Assembly: GCA_028687585.1 (NCBI GenBank)
Contig: JAQTZV010000011.1
Location: 88,960-152,959, forward strand
Origin: Desulfuromonadaceae bacterium
GTDB lineage: Bacteria > Desulfobacterota > Desulfuromonadia > Geobacterales > Pseudopelobacteraceae
DNA length: 64,000 nt
Direction: 5' to 3'
The first letter of the stretch is position 1. Each line of letters starts with the position of its first letter. The notes under the pieces were generated by a model. It was given only the letters and a program-made list of their open reading frames with translations. It had not been told where the DNA came from and made no database searches. Shown here one piece after another: positions 8,992-17,349 of this stretch. Both the position numbers and the translations under genes were made by a program.

Positions 8992-10257
8992 TCAGTATTC
9001 ACGTCGATCGGGACACATACCTTTTTCAAGGTTGTCATAAAATTCCTCGAAAAAAAGTTCAAAACGGAAATGCTGTCGGTAACAGTTCACAGCATTGAGA
9101 TGCATCCCGTCCAGTCCGGCTATGACTGCAGGCAACAGCGTCGCCAACTGATCCGGGGAGGAGGCAACTGCTCCGATGCTCCATGTTTCGACTACGTCGC
9201 GAAGAGTCGGAAAGTCTGAACAGACTACCGGCAGCCCGGCCTTGAGATACTCACCCAGTTTGTTCGAAGAATAGGCTATTTCCGTAAAATTGTCATCAAT
9301 TGCCTGATAAAACATCAGTCCTATATCAGCAGACGAAAGCGCCGAAGCCATGTTTTCCAAAGTGATATATTCCGTTGAAAAAAACACGGGCAACCCGGCA
9401 GCATCCTCCAGCATCCCTTTGAAATAATCAGTACCCAATGACCACTGGTTCCATGTATGCATGATCAGGCTGACCTTATCCGGCCAGGCGTGCACGCTGC
9501 AGATGATGTCACGGCAGCAGGACCATTCGGCAAAATTCCCGGCGTAGATCACGACCACATGATCACCCGGAATGTCGAATTTATCCCTAAAAAAAGAACT
9601 GCGCTGTTCGCAGGGTTCTCCCATAGAAGCAACCGGGAGGATGCACATGTTCTGCAGGTCAAAATCGTTGATCCGGGCAAAAGCTTCGGCGCGCTGACGG
9701 TTCTGGATGGTAACTCGATCAACTCCCTTGATGGCCCGATACTCCAGAGTCTTCCAAAACAGTTTGTTGCTATAGAGCGGATTATCTTCTTTCCAATCCA
9801 TCAACTCCATATTGTAGTAAACGACCTGATGGCTTCCTGTTACGCAGTTAACGGCAAGCAGGCTCAAATTCTCAACCGGTATCACATATGAATAGTTATA
9901 AGCTTCCAGCTCGCGGTGCAACCATACCGAAAAAAAATAGAGCATTGGCAGAACACGTGCCACTGCCATCGAAACAGGAAGAATCTGTGCAGTTTTCCCA
10001 GATGGTTTGAACCAACGGTTGTACTTGTCTGCCACAAACCGTGCTAACCGAAGCCGAAACATCCTGTTCCGGTCATATACTTTGAATTTGATGTCAGGAT
10101 TATTGAAACTGACGGGACTGGCGGCCAATGTCTCGGCATCGATGAAGACATCAACTGTAAAGCCCTTCCTGGCAAAGAGCTCAATGCTGTTAACCACCAT
10201 CGTGGAAACACCGAGGGGGTAAGAATAGATAATGAATGCAACTCTCCGGCTAGACAT
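8992..10257 (-). CDS. Glycosyltransferase, GT-B fold (GT4-like)
   Basis: A 421-residue protein. The N-terminal part (AFIIYSYPLGVSTMVVNSI) looks like an acceptor-binding Rossmann domain, and the C-terminal half carries VVIYAGNFAEW, ADIGLMFYQAID and GEYLKAGLPVVCSDFPTLRDVV (about 350-371), the usual donor-site region of GT4-type enzymes. Conservation is weaker than in the other GT4 genes here. It overlaps the upstream methyltransferase gene by 8 nt and is followed by an 18-nt gap before the cupin gene. Probably a cytoplasmic sugar transferase of the same pathway. Confidence 0.78.
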   Translation of the reverse strand: MSSRRVAFIIYSYPLGVSTMVVNSIELFARKGFTVDVFIDAETLAASPVSFNNPDIKFKVYDRNRMFRLRLARFVADKYNRWFKPSGKTAQILPVSMAVARVLPMLYFFSVWLHRELEAYNYSYVIPVENLSLLAVNCVTGSHQVVYYNMELMDWKEDNPLYSNKLFWKTLEYRAIKGVDRVTIQNRQRAEAFARINDFDLQNMCILPVASMGEPCEQRSSFFRDKFDIPGDHVVVIYAGNFAEWSCCRDIICSVHAWPDKVSLIMHTWNQWSLGTDYFKGMLEDAAGLPVFFSTEYITLENMASALSSADIGLMFYQAIDDNFTEIAYSSNKLGEYLKAGLPVVCSDFPTLRDVVETWSIGAVASSPDQLATLLPAVIAGLDGMHLNAVNCYRQHFRFELFFEEFYDNLEKGMCPDRREY

Positions 10258-11461
10258 CGGTTCTCTCCGAGAATACTACTATCGGACGTTCGTCATCATG
10301 AAACCGATGGACTTCACAACGTCTGAAATATCTTTCACCCACTGTGCAGAGCTGCTCCAGTCCATACCACGGTTTTGATGACTTGTTGTCCCATTCCGTA
10401 ACATTAGCGTCCTTTTTATTGACAAACTCGATAATTAATGAGCCGGCACCCAGTTTTCGTACCCGGTCAAAGATATCCTCAAAGCTATAGCCAACCCGGT
10501 AGACCAGATGATGAACAAGCGCCAGCATCATAACCGTATCCACGTGCCGGGGTCTCAGATTGCTGTAGGTCCTCTCGATCGCACGCAGCAAATCATCAAG
10601 ATCGGCCACCAACGGTAGAATTCTTCGTCCCTTCCCCTTAATCGCCCGATACAGGTAATCAACACAATCGGGGTCAGGATCACAGGCAACCACGTCCGCA
10701 CCCAGCGATTCAGCAATATAGGCATAGTGTCCGGTATTGCACCCCACGTCGTAGACAGTTTTCGGCTTAATGTCCTCCAAAATCCGCCGCACGACCTCCT
10801 CCTTCGGCTGGTCGCAGTATTCGTCCGGATTGGCGCTGTAATAATGCCTCCACCGGGAAACCCCCTGATAGCCGACCAGGCGCGCGAGCCGACCGCGCCA
10901 GCTGACAAAGTGGTCAGGACAGATCAGATCACGTATTACATCAGTATAGCGCGGCGCCTCTATTTCAGAATCGAGCCGACTGCGGGTTCTGGCAGCAGAG
11001 GTAACTCGATAGCTGAGTAGTGCCTTCCGGTAACTCTTCAGCTCCTTAATGCCGTCATTGGCAGTCCCGGGGATAATTGAACCGAGATCGACAAACACCG
11101 GCTGTGTGTAGAAAAAAACTGTATTGAAGCAGTGCCCGTCGACAAGACAATACCCAAGACTATTCAACTGTGTGTTGAGTTCCAAAATTGAATTAACACA
11201 ATTCTGATACATGGAATACGACCAGTTAGCGGCACTGTTGGGAAAGAAAAAAGGGGAGATTTCAATAAAATTCTGATTGTCATACAAGTTGATAGCATAA
11301 GGCACCACATTCATCTTCTCCAGAAAACCTTTCAAGACTGGATCTGCAAGAAAATAATTGTGTGGATCAACTCTTCTTAGAAGGGTCCTGTTCCCGACGT
11401 GAAAATTCGGGGCATTTTGTACTCCCTGATAGCTATCATCCAGCAGTACAAGCTCACTCAA
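10250..11461 (-). CDS. Two-domain SAM methyltransferase (NoeA-like)
   Basis: A 403-residue protein. Residues about 195-400 hold a class I methyltransferase domain with motif I YDVGCNTGHYAYIAE (about 236-250), VVACDPDPD and MMLALVHHLVY. The first 190 residues form a separate domain with YCLVDGHCFNTVF and VFVDLGSIIPG, resembling the layout of nodulation protein NoeA and similar proteins in polysaccharide clusters. The start is TTG inside the end of the upstream GT2 gene (8-nt overlap), with GGAAGG about 9 nt before it. Substrate unknown; glycan or lipid-linked sugar is inferred from context. Confidence 0.78.
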   Translation of the reverse strand: MSELVLLDDSYQGVQNAPNFHVGNRTLLRRVDPHNYFLADPVLKGFLEKMNVVPYAINLYDNQNFIEISPFFFPNSAANWSYSMYQNCVNSILELNTQLNSLGYCLVDGHCFNTVFFYTQPVFVDLGSIIPGTANDGIKELKSYRKALLSYRVTSAARTRSRLDSEIEAPRYTDVIRDLICPDHFVSWRGRLARLVGYQGVSRWRHYYSANPDEYCDQPKEEVVRRILEDIKPKTVYDVGCNTGHYAYIAESLGADVVACDPDPDCVDYLYRAIKGKGRRILPLVADLDDLLRAIERTYSNLRPRHVDTVMMLALVHHLVYRVGYSFEDIFDRVRKLGAGSLIIEFVNKKDANVTEWDNKSSKPWYGLEQLCTVGERYFRRCEVHRFHDDERPIVVFSERTDV

Positions 11462-12425
11462 AATAATCTTCCTTCCTTATCCAAACCAACAGAGGGGGAT
11501 TCAGAGCGAGCATACCCTGATGCCACAGAATACCGCATACAAGAAATAGCCAGTGGCGCCGAACACCCCCACGACCAAAAACGACCTGATTTAGAAGGAC
11601 CGATGCTACTCGCTGCAAAATCACGGTACATCTTTCCTTGAGGCTGGAAGTTCTTCGTGTCACAGCGTATGAATAGCTGATTCCCTGCAGGAAAGCCCTC
11701 CTACAAAGATATCGCATAGTGATTCTCTCCGCAGGAATACAGTGAAAGACAGAAGCATGGGGATTATAACAGGCTTTCAGACCGTTGGCGGTAATCCAGT
11801 CGGAAACATGAGTTTCACCATCTCCACGAAACTGTCTGAGAGCCCAAGGCATTGAATCGGGATGAAACCCTCTGCAGCTCATAAGCACCGATCTCCTGAT
11901 GGAAAAATTACAGCCATACACTAAGAGAGCAGGAATCACGCAGGGGGTATTTCCAAAATCTGTCAGGCTATACCAGCCGTTGACCCTGCCGAAAGCATTC
12001 CGCTCCCACAACAGATCAAACCAGTCAGGAGGCTTGGCATCAAACTTAGGCAGACATTTACCGCCTACAAGGACAACCTTCTCATTGTGAAAGGACTCCT
12101 CTATAGCCTGCAACCAAGTCGGACAGGCCTCGATATCGTCATCGGCAAAAACCAGAATGTCGGAAACCGCTTCGCGTACCCCCCGATGTCGAGCCCGATG
12201 CAGTCCAGGTGCGCTTTCTACTACATACCTCAGATTTGAAACCACTTTTTGAAAATCTCGTGCCACCTGCTCGGATGCCGCAGAGGGAGCGTTGTCCACC
12301 AAAATGATTTCGAACTGTTCCGGAGAGAGCGTCTGGGTAGTGATCGAACGAAGAGCACGCTGCAATGATTGCGGCCGACGGCATGTCGGTATGATTACAG
12401 ACAACTTTCGCATGAGCGGAACCAT
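11454..12425 (-). CDS. Glycosyltransferase family 2
   Basis: A 323-residue GT-A enzyme: LSVIIPTCRRPQSLQRAL, IILVDNAPS (about 42-50) and a metal-binding run of aspartates in VFADDDIEA near residue 94. A conserved GGKCLP and a histidine-containing SVFHCIPAER follow, as in other GT2 enzymes of O-antigen loci. The start abuts the stop of the upstream methyltransferase gene; an ATG four codons in (12413) is an alternative. The C-terminus is hydrophobic (HWLFLVCGILWHQGMLAL), suggesting membrane contact. Confidence 0.87.
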   Translation of the reverse strand: MVPLMRKLSVIIPTCRRPQSLQRALRSITTQTLSPEQFEIILVDNAPSAASEQVARDFQKVVSNLRYVVESAPGLHRARHRGVREAVSDILVFADDDIEACPTWLQAIEESFHNEKVVLVGGKCLPKFDAKPPDWFDLLWERNAFGRVNGWYSLTDFGNTPCVIPALLVYGCNFSIRRSVLMSCRGFHPDSMPWALRQFRGDGETHVSDWITANGLKACYNPHASVFHCIPAERITMRYLCRRAFLQGISYSYAVTRRTSSLKERCTVILQRVASVLLNQVVFGRGGVRRHWLFLVCGILWHQGMLALNPPLLVWIRKEDYFE

Positions 12426-13193
12426 CTATCCCTTCCAGAACGCGGCCTTGCGTTTGAATCTGTCCATATTGAAAACGGGTTGTGATGCAAGCCTTTTTTC
12501 AAGAGAAGCCAGCATGTCAACGTACATGGAAAGCATTTCAGGATGTACATACTCGTTTCCGTCGTAAAACGGAGGATCGATTACCTTCAACTTTCGCATG
12601 GAGCCTTCCTGCACATAAAGGAACATGTTCTGTCGGTACCACCAGTTGACCGAACTGTCACTCCAAAACTTCTTTCGGAACAGGTCGCAGCAAACATAAT
12701 TTCTTTCGGAAAAGAGCTTTACCCAATATTCCTGGGATTGCTCGTTGACGTGATTCTCTCCCGTCTGGTTCAACAGAGCTGCTGAAAACAGTATAATGTC
12801 GCTCAGTTCCGTCAATAAGACTACGAATTCCCGGGCGCATTCCGGTGGCAAGTGCTCCGCCACCTCAAGGCTGACACAGAGGTCGAACCTCTTTTCCTTA
12901 CCGGCGCTGACCGGCAACAGCACCCCCCGCAGATCAGCAAATCGCCGCAAGTCACATTCGATGAAGTTGTCAACCTTGCGGAGGTGTTGAGGAACGTGGG
13001 CTCCATCTACCCCTGTTACTTCCATAACGCCGTGCCTCGCCAGCACTGAGAGCCACTGTCCCGGCCCACATCCGATATCGATCGCGCTAGCGGGATTGAT
13101 GAATTGCAACAGGTAAGGAACTATGACGCTGGCCGATCTTTCCGAATGGTCCTCGTTGTAGTGGTGTAGAACCTCGGCAGGTTCAGTTGTCAT
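12426..13193 (-). CDS. Class I SAM-dependent methyltransferase
   Basis: A 255-residue protein with motif I AIDIGCGPGQWLSVLA (about 36-51), VTGVDGAHVP, and the motif IV region FDLCVSLEVAEHLPPE typical of class I methyltransferases. It is preceded by a 35-nt gap after another methyltransferase gene and abuts a GT2 gene. It may methylate a sugar of the surface glycan or a chain end. No N-terminal signal or membrane segments are seen. Confidence 0.85.
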   Translation of the reverse strand: MTTEPAEVLHHYNEDHSERSASVIVPYLLQFINPASAIDIGCGPGQWLSVLARHGVMEVTGVDGAHVPQHLRKVDNFIECDLRRFADLRGVLLPVSAGKEKRFDLCVSLEVAEHLPPECAREFVVLLTELSDIILFSAALLNQTGENHVNEQSQEYWVKLFSERNYVCCDLFRKKFWSDSSVNWWYRQNMFLYVQEGSMRKLKVIDPPFYDGNEYVHPEMLSMYVDMLASLEKRLASQPVFNMDRFKRKAAFWKG

Positions 13194-13228
13194 GTACGAT
13201 TCATCCTCCTTTGTGCATAAGTTTTCAG

Positions 13229-13840
13229 CTAGACCCTGGTCCAGTAGGTGTTATCCACCACGCATCCACGCATGGTTTCTACCGGTCGTACCAGTTCGCC
13301 GACGGCGCGCTGAACCCCTTCCGCCCAGCCAAAGTCGTGAAAGGCTACCACGGCACCGGATGAAAGCCTGGGGAACCAGGCCTTAATATCATCGCACACT
13401 CCGTCGTAGGAATGGTCGCCATCGATAAACAGAAAATCGACCATTCCTGTAACTGTAGAGACGGCGGCGTTACTCATGGAGCGAATCGGCACGATGAATT
13501 CCCGGTACGGCCCAATATTTTCCATGAACTCCCGGTAGGTATCCCGGTTGCCCTCACTCATTCCCTGATTCATCCAAGTATCAATACAGTAGAGTCGGGC
13601 AGATCCACCACTCTTGCTAAGTTTCATGCCCCGCGCGATGAAGCAGGTGGAGGCGCCGAGATAGGAACCTATCTCAACGTAGGTCGAACCGGAGACACTA
13701 CGGGCCAGTCTCAAGAGTAGTGCTTTCTCTTCCAAGCTTAGGTGAGTGGGGATGGCTAGGTCCCTGGCACTGAAAAGGCACGCGTATACGGTCCAGAATC
13801 TTGTAAAGAGCCAGCTAGCTGTCACTTTGCTAATAATCAA
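13229..13840 (-). CDS. Class I SAM methyltransferase (Methyltransf_24 type)
   Basis: A 203-residue protein. YVEIGSYLGASTCFIA (about 54-69) replaces the usual glycine-rich motif I, and VDFLFIDGDHSYDGV (about 133-147) with VVAFHDFGW further on are characteristic of Methyltransf_24 proteins, which often act as sugar O-methyltransferases. The best start is a TTG at 13838-13840 with AGGA upstream. It lies in a slightly AT-richer stretch between the radical SAM gene and the next methyltransferase gene, and continues the operon direction. Confidence 0.8.
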   Translation of the reverse strand: MIISKVTASWLFTRFWTVYACLFSARDLAIPTHLSLEEKALLLRLARSVSGSTYVEIGSYLGASTCFIARGMKLSKSGGSARLYCIDTWMNQGMSEGNRDTYREFMENIGPYREFIVPIRSMSNAAVSTVTGMVDFLFIDGDHSYDGVCDDIKAWFPRLSSGAVVAFHDFGWAEGVQRAVGELVRPVETMRGCVVDNTYWTRV

Positions 13841-13896
13841 TATCGTCGTCCTGGAATTGTAGTTACTTCAAATATGGTAATGCCACCACAGCCCTA

Positions 13897-15354
13897 CTAT
13901 CTGAAAAAAATCGCTGCGCGTAAATCATCCAGCACCATTTGCAACAATTTTGTTGGTCCGTAAACTCTGAGGGCAATTTTAAGGTAGTCAAAAGATAGTT
14001 TCTTATATCTGGAGCGTAATTGCCTCATTGTACGGAGTTTAGCAAGAAGGTCTGCGACTTGTTCACGAGTCAACCTGTCAAAAAATAGTGGAATCGTAGT
14101 TACTTGACCAAGAACTGCATTGTGAGGATTTTCATAATCATCGGCCCACGAGAACAGTTCTGGAAGCGAGCCTGTTGCTTTTGCTACATTTTCAATTTCT
14201 GTCCCCGGCAGGATCATACATACCTGTAACGCCGAGGATACTCCATACATCCTCTCGACTTTATTTATAAACTTGAGTGTTTTAATGGCATCTTCATAGG
14301 TCTCACCAATGTGTGAGCAGACAAAATACCCAGTAGTGTCGAGTCCAAGCTTTTTGGTATGGCTGAACAATGCCTCAACCTGGTGAAGAGTAACCCCTTT
14401 TTGAATTCGCTCCAAAACAGATACCGAGCCGGTTTCCACACCAACAACGATATATCTGCACCCTGCCTTATACATGAGGGTTACGAGCTCAAGTGGGACA
14501 TTAGCCCTGGTTTCGCACCACCACTGGATTTCTAGGCCTGCATCGATTATTGCCTGGCAGAGCTCTTTGGATCGCTGAGGGTTTGCGGTAAAAGTCAAAT
14601 CCAGAAAATTAAACGAGGTAATCCCATATTCCTCAATATAGTATTTCAGTTCTTGTATCACATTCTGATACGATCTGTGACGGTACTTAACGCCGGCTTT
14701 CGCGCAGAAAACACATTTGTATGGGCACCCACGGGAAGTCATCACACTCATCGCCGGGATAGGGTCATTGCTTCCCATTAGAAACTCTGGATAATCCTTG
14801 GGAGATTTGACATTGTAGATGTCAAGGCTATCCAGGTCCTCGAAAATATCAGCGTCGGGGTTTCTTCGAATTTCACCGCAAACGGCTCTGAAGGAAATCC
14901 CGTTGACGTTCTCAAGTGGAGCAGAGGTTTCCAAAGCATTCAACAGTTCAACGATGGTTTTTTCACCCTCACCGCGCACGACAATATCAACTTCAGGAAT
15001 ATTAGCAAGGGTATCAAGATCACAATGGGTGAAATGCACACCGCCTACTATGACTTTTTTCCCAGGATGATGCTTTCGTATCAATTTGACAACAGCCGCT
15101 GCCTCATGACGCGTGAAAGTTGTCGAGGTGATTCCAAAAACATCGAAGTCAAGGGAAGTGATGAACTTTTCGACATTGAAATCATTCTGTGAAGCAAAGA
15201 GCAATTCGAGGTCGAATATTTCTGATTCATGCAATTGGGATTTACTTATAGCGCAAGAGAGATAGAGCAGTGACAATGGTCTGCATAAACTCCAATCTTT
15301 TGCTGCCGCTGATTTGTCATCAGGTTTTGCGGGTTGAATTAATGCTATTCTCAT
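13897..15354 (-). CDS. B12-binding-type radical SAM protein
   Basis: A 485-residue protein. The N-terminal 140 residues have the Rossmann-like fold of B12-binding radical SAM enzymes (IALIQPAKP, VFGITSTTFTRHEAA, KKVIVGGVHFTH), though no clear DxHxxG cobalamin motif is seen. The radical SAM cluster motif is GCPYKCVFC with Cys210, Cys214 and Cys217, followed by FNFLDLTFTANP and YIVVGVETGS. The C-terminal 80 residues are basic and hydrophobic. Family members carry out methylation, oxidation or other radical changes; in a polysaccharide locus a sugar or lipid modification is plausible but unproved. The gene is AT-richer than its neighbours. Confidence 0.85.
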   Translation of the reverse strand: MRIALIQPAKPDDKSAAAKDWSLCRPLSLLYLSCAISKSQLHESEIFDLELLFASQNDFNVEKFITSLDFDVFGITSTTFTRHEAAAVVKLIRKHHPGKKVIVGGVHFTHCDLDTLANIPEVDIVVRGEGEKTIVELLNALETSAPLENVNGISFRAVCGEIRRNPDADIFEDLDSLDIYNVKSPKDYPEFLMGSNDPIPAMSVMTSRGCPYKCVFCAKAGVKYRHRSYQNVIQELKYYIEEYGITSFNFLDLTFTANPQRSKELCQAIIDAGLEIQWWCETRANVPLELVTLMYKAGCRYIVVGVETGSVSVLERIQKGVTLHQVEALFSHTKKLGLDTTGYFVCSHIGETYEDAIKTLKFINKVERMYGVSSALQVCMILPGTEIENVAKATGSLPELFSWADDYENPHNAVLGQVTTIPLFFDRLTREQVADLLAKLRTMRQLRSRYKKLSFDYLKIALRVYGPTKLLQMVLDDLRAAIFFR

Positions 15355-15391
15355 TTAATTACCTGGAGATACATTGACAAAGAACCGAACA

Positions 15392-16681
15392 TTACAACTG
15401 CCAGTTGCCGTCAACAAAAATAGCACCAAAGGGTCGAGTAATTCTCCTCTTAACCACCAATACATCATCTTCAACAACCATGAGAGAACAAGACATCTCC
15501 GGATGGTCGTAGACTATCCCGAGCTTGGAGTTCGCCACTGAGGGAGACATCATGACTTTCCCTGCGGTGAAGGGAACTGCATCTAACTGAAAGGAAACAG
15601 TAGAGCCGCCTTTGGCATGCGGGTGGATTTCAATGCTATTAGACCACGTTACCGCTGAAGTTATGCGAAAACCTTCCGGGGTGTAGAAACCGATCCCAAA
15701 ATCCAGGTTTTCCAGCCCCCCGATATGATTAAGTTCGATCTGGATTTTTGCGGGTTTCCCCATCACTATCATAGCTGAGGGTCGGTCGTTATGATCGAAC
15801 ACCGTAACTGATGCGATAAGCGGGACTCCTCCATGATAGGTATTGATCCTATTATTGAGATCGAATCTCCCGTTTTCATCAGAGCACTCAGAATTGATCT
15901 CACTGACATAAGAATTGGTTACCATATTGGCACTACCGCACAAGTCAACCGATCCTTTTTTCAGTAGTACAGCATGATTGCAAAGTGAGTTAACAGCAGA
16001 GATGTTATGACTAACAAACAACACCGTCCGCCCTTCTTTAGCCGACACATCCTCCATCTTTCCCAGACACTTCTTCTGAAACTGCGCATCCCCAACCGCC
16101 AGCACTTCATCCACTATCAAAATTTCCGGCTCCAGATGAGCCGCCACAGCAAACGCCAGCCGTACATACATCCCGGAAGAATACCGCTTTACCGGGGTAT
16201 CCAGAAACTTCTCAATCTCGGCAAAATCAACTATTTCATCAAACTTCTTCTTTATCTCCGATCTGCCCATACCCAAGATTGCACCATTCAAAAAGATATT
16301 CTCCCGCCCGGTTAATTCAGGATGAAAACCAGTACCTACCTCCAGCAGACTGGCTACGCGACCCTTTATCTTAACCTGACCGGTTGTTGGTTCGGTAATT
16401 CGGCTGAGGATTTTGAGAAGTGTGGATTTACCGGCACCGTTGCGACCGATGATACCGATACGGTCGCCCTGATTTACCTCAAAGGAAACTTCTTTCAAAG
16501 CCCAGAATTCTTCATCTGTAGGAACTGGTGAAGAGTGAGTAGTGAATGAAGAAAAGATTTTTTTTGAAAAGTTCCTGACACCATTCGTTATGACATCCCG
16601 TAAGGCGGTATACTGCTCGCGCTGCTGATGATGAAGGGTGTATCTCTTGCCCAGGTTTTCGACGGTGATCACTGTTGACAT
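15392..16681 (-). CDS. wzt: O-antigen/polysaccharide ABC exporter ATPase Wzt with carbohydrate-binding C-terminus
   Basis: A 429-residue protein. ABC domain: Walker A GRNGAGKS (79-86), LLEVGTGFHPELTGREN typical of polysaccharide exporters, ABC signature YSSGMYVRLA and Walker B ILIVDEVLAVGD. Residues about 265-429 form an extra beta-rich domain like the Wzt C-terminal domain, which in known systems recognises the finished glycan terminus. With Wzm it exports undecaprenyl-linked glycan across the inner membrane. A Ser/Thr-rich insert (about 39-56) sits before the ABC core. The start codon overlaps the hepT stop by one base (TAATG), so translation depends on a toxin-antitoxin gene lying between it and wzm. 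Confidence 0.95.
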   Translation of the reverse strand: MSTVITVENLGKRYTLHHQQREQYTALRDVITNGVRNFSKKIFSSFTTHSSPVPTDEEFWALKEVSFEVNQGDRIGIIGRNGAGKSTLLKILSRITEPTTGQVKIKGRVASLLEVGTGFHPELTGRENIFLNGAILGMGRSEIKKKFDEIVDFAEIEKFLDTPVKRYSSGMYVRLAFAVAAHLEPEILIVDEVLAVGDAQFQKKCLGKMEDVSAKEGRTVLFVSHNISAVNSLCNHAVLLKKGSVDLCGSANMVTNSYVSEINSECSDENGRFDLNNRINTYHGGVPLIASVTVFDHNDRPSAMIVMGKPAKIQIELNHIGGLENLDFGIGFYTPEGFRITSAVTWSNSIEIHPHAKGGSTVSFQLDAVPFTAGKVMMSPSVANSKLGIVYDHPEMSCSLMVVEDDVLVVKRRITRPFGAIFVDGNWQL

Positions 16682-17046
16682 TATGAGAGGGTTTTTTCTG
16701 TGTGTTTTTCCAGCTTAAGGATCTGCTCAATCTGAACTTTCAGATCTGGAAGTTTCTGTTTAACAATATCCCATACAACCTCTTCATTTACACCGAAATA
16801 TTCATGGGAATGAACATTCCTGAAATCTTTCATTAATCGCCAAGGCACAGCAGAATACTCGTCTTTTTTTATAGAAGAAATTCGGCTTGCAGCTTCTCCA
16901 ATTATCTCTAATTCTCTTATGGTTGCTGATTTGGTTTTTCTGTCGCCGGAAAAAGTATCTAAATTGTAACCTACAACAAATTCCATAGCAGCACAGATTG
17001 ACTCCAGGATATCTTGAAAAAACTGAAGGTCCGTTCGCTTACACAT
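16681..17046 (-). CDS. hepT: HepT-like HEPN ribonuclease toxin
   Basis: A 121-residue, mostly helical protein of the HepT/DUF86 family. It carries the HEPN active-site motif RX4HXY as RNVHSHEY (Arg76, His81, Tyr83) and the family motif TIRELEIIGEAASRIS. In studied HepT/MntA pairs the toxin cleaves RNA and its tyrosine is AMPylated by the partner. It overlaps mntA by 8 nt upstream and wzt by 1 nt downstream. The active-site residues are intact, so it is unlikely to be a decayed remnant. Confidence 0.93.
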   Translation of the reverse strand: MCKRTDLQFFQDILESICAAMEFVVGYNLDTFSGDRKTKSATIRELEIIGEAASRISSIKKDEYSAVPWRLMKDFRNVHSHEYFGVNEEVVWDIVKQKLPDLKVQIEQILKLEKHTEKTLS

Positions 17047-17326
17047 AGATTATTTCTCTCATAATGTACGGTTTAATGATTGGTTTGAAATTAGACTCTA
17101 TACCAAGGTCAATTCGCGCATCAAAAGAATCTTCCAAATAATGTAACAAACCAAAATAACTGTCTGCAGTATTCTTGGAAAGTTCAATCGCCACATCAAC
17201 ATCAGAATCCTCCCGCGCATCCCCACGGGCATAGCTGCCAAATAGTCCGATCTTGGTCACACCAAATCGCTCATGCATTTCATGTTTATGCTGTCTTAAA
17301 AAATCAAGAATCTGCTCTCGTGTCAC
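17039..17326 (-). CDS. mntA: MntA-like minimal nucleotidyltransferase antitoxin
   Basis: A 95-residue protein with the minimal nucleotidyltransferase motif GSX10DXD: Gly30-Ser31, then Asp42 and Asp44, within LFGSYARGDAREDSDVDV. These proteins neutralise HepT by transferring AMP groups to it. It lies 23 nt downstream of wzm and overlaps hepT by 8 nt. The gene order antitoxin then toxin is the normal one for this family. What is unusual is its position inside a polysaccharide exporter operon. Confidence 0.93.
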   Translation of the reverse strand: MTREQILDFLRQHKHEMHERFGVTKIGLFGSYARGDAREDSDVDVAIELSKNTADSYFGLLHYLEDSFDARIDLGIESNFKPIIKPYIMREIIYV

Positions 17327-17349
17327 GACTAAAACCCTCCGTTGTGCAA

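Noticed and set aside
16520..16560. Simple-sequence stretch (GAGTGAGTAGTGAATGAAG) as a separate element
   Set aside because: It is inside the open wzt frame and encodes a Ser/Thr-rich linker; there is no disruption of the gene.
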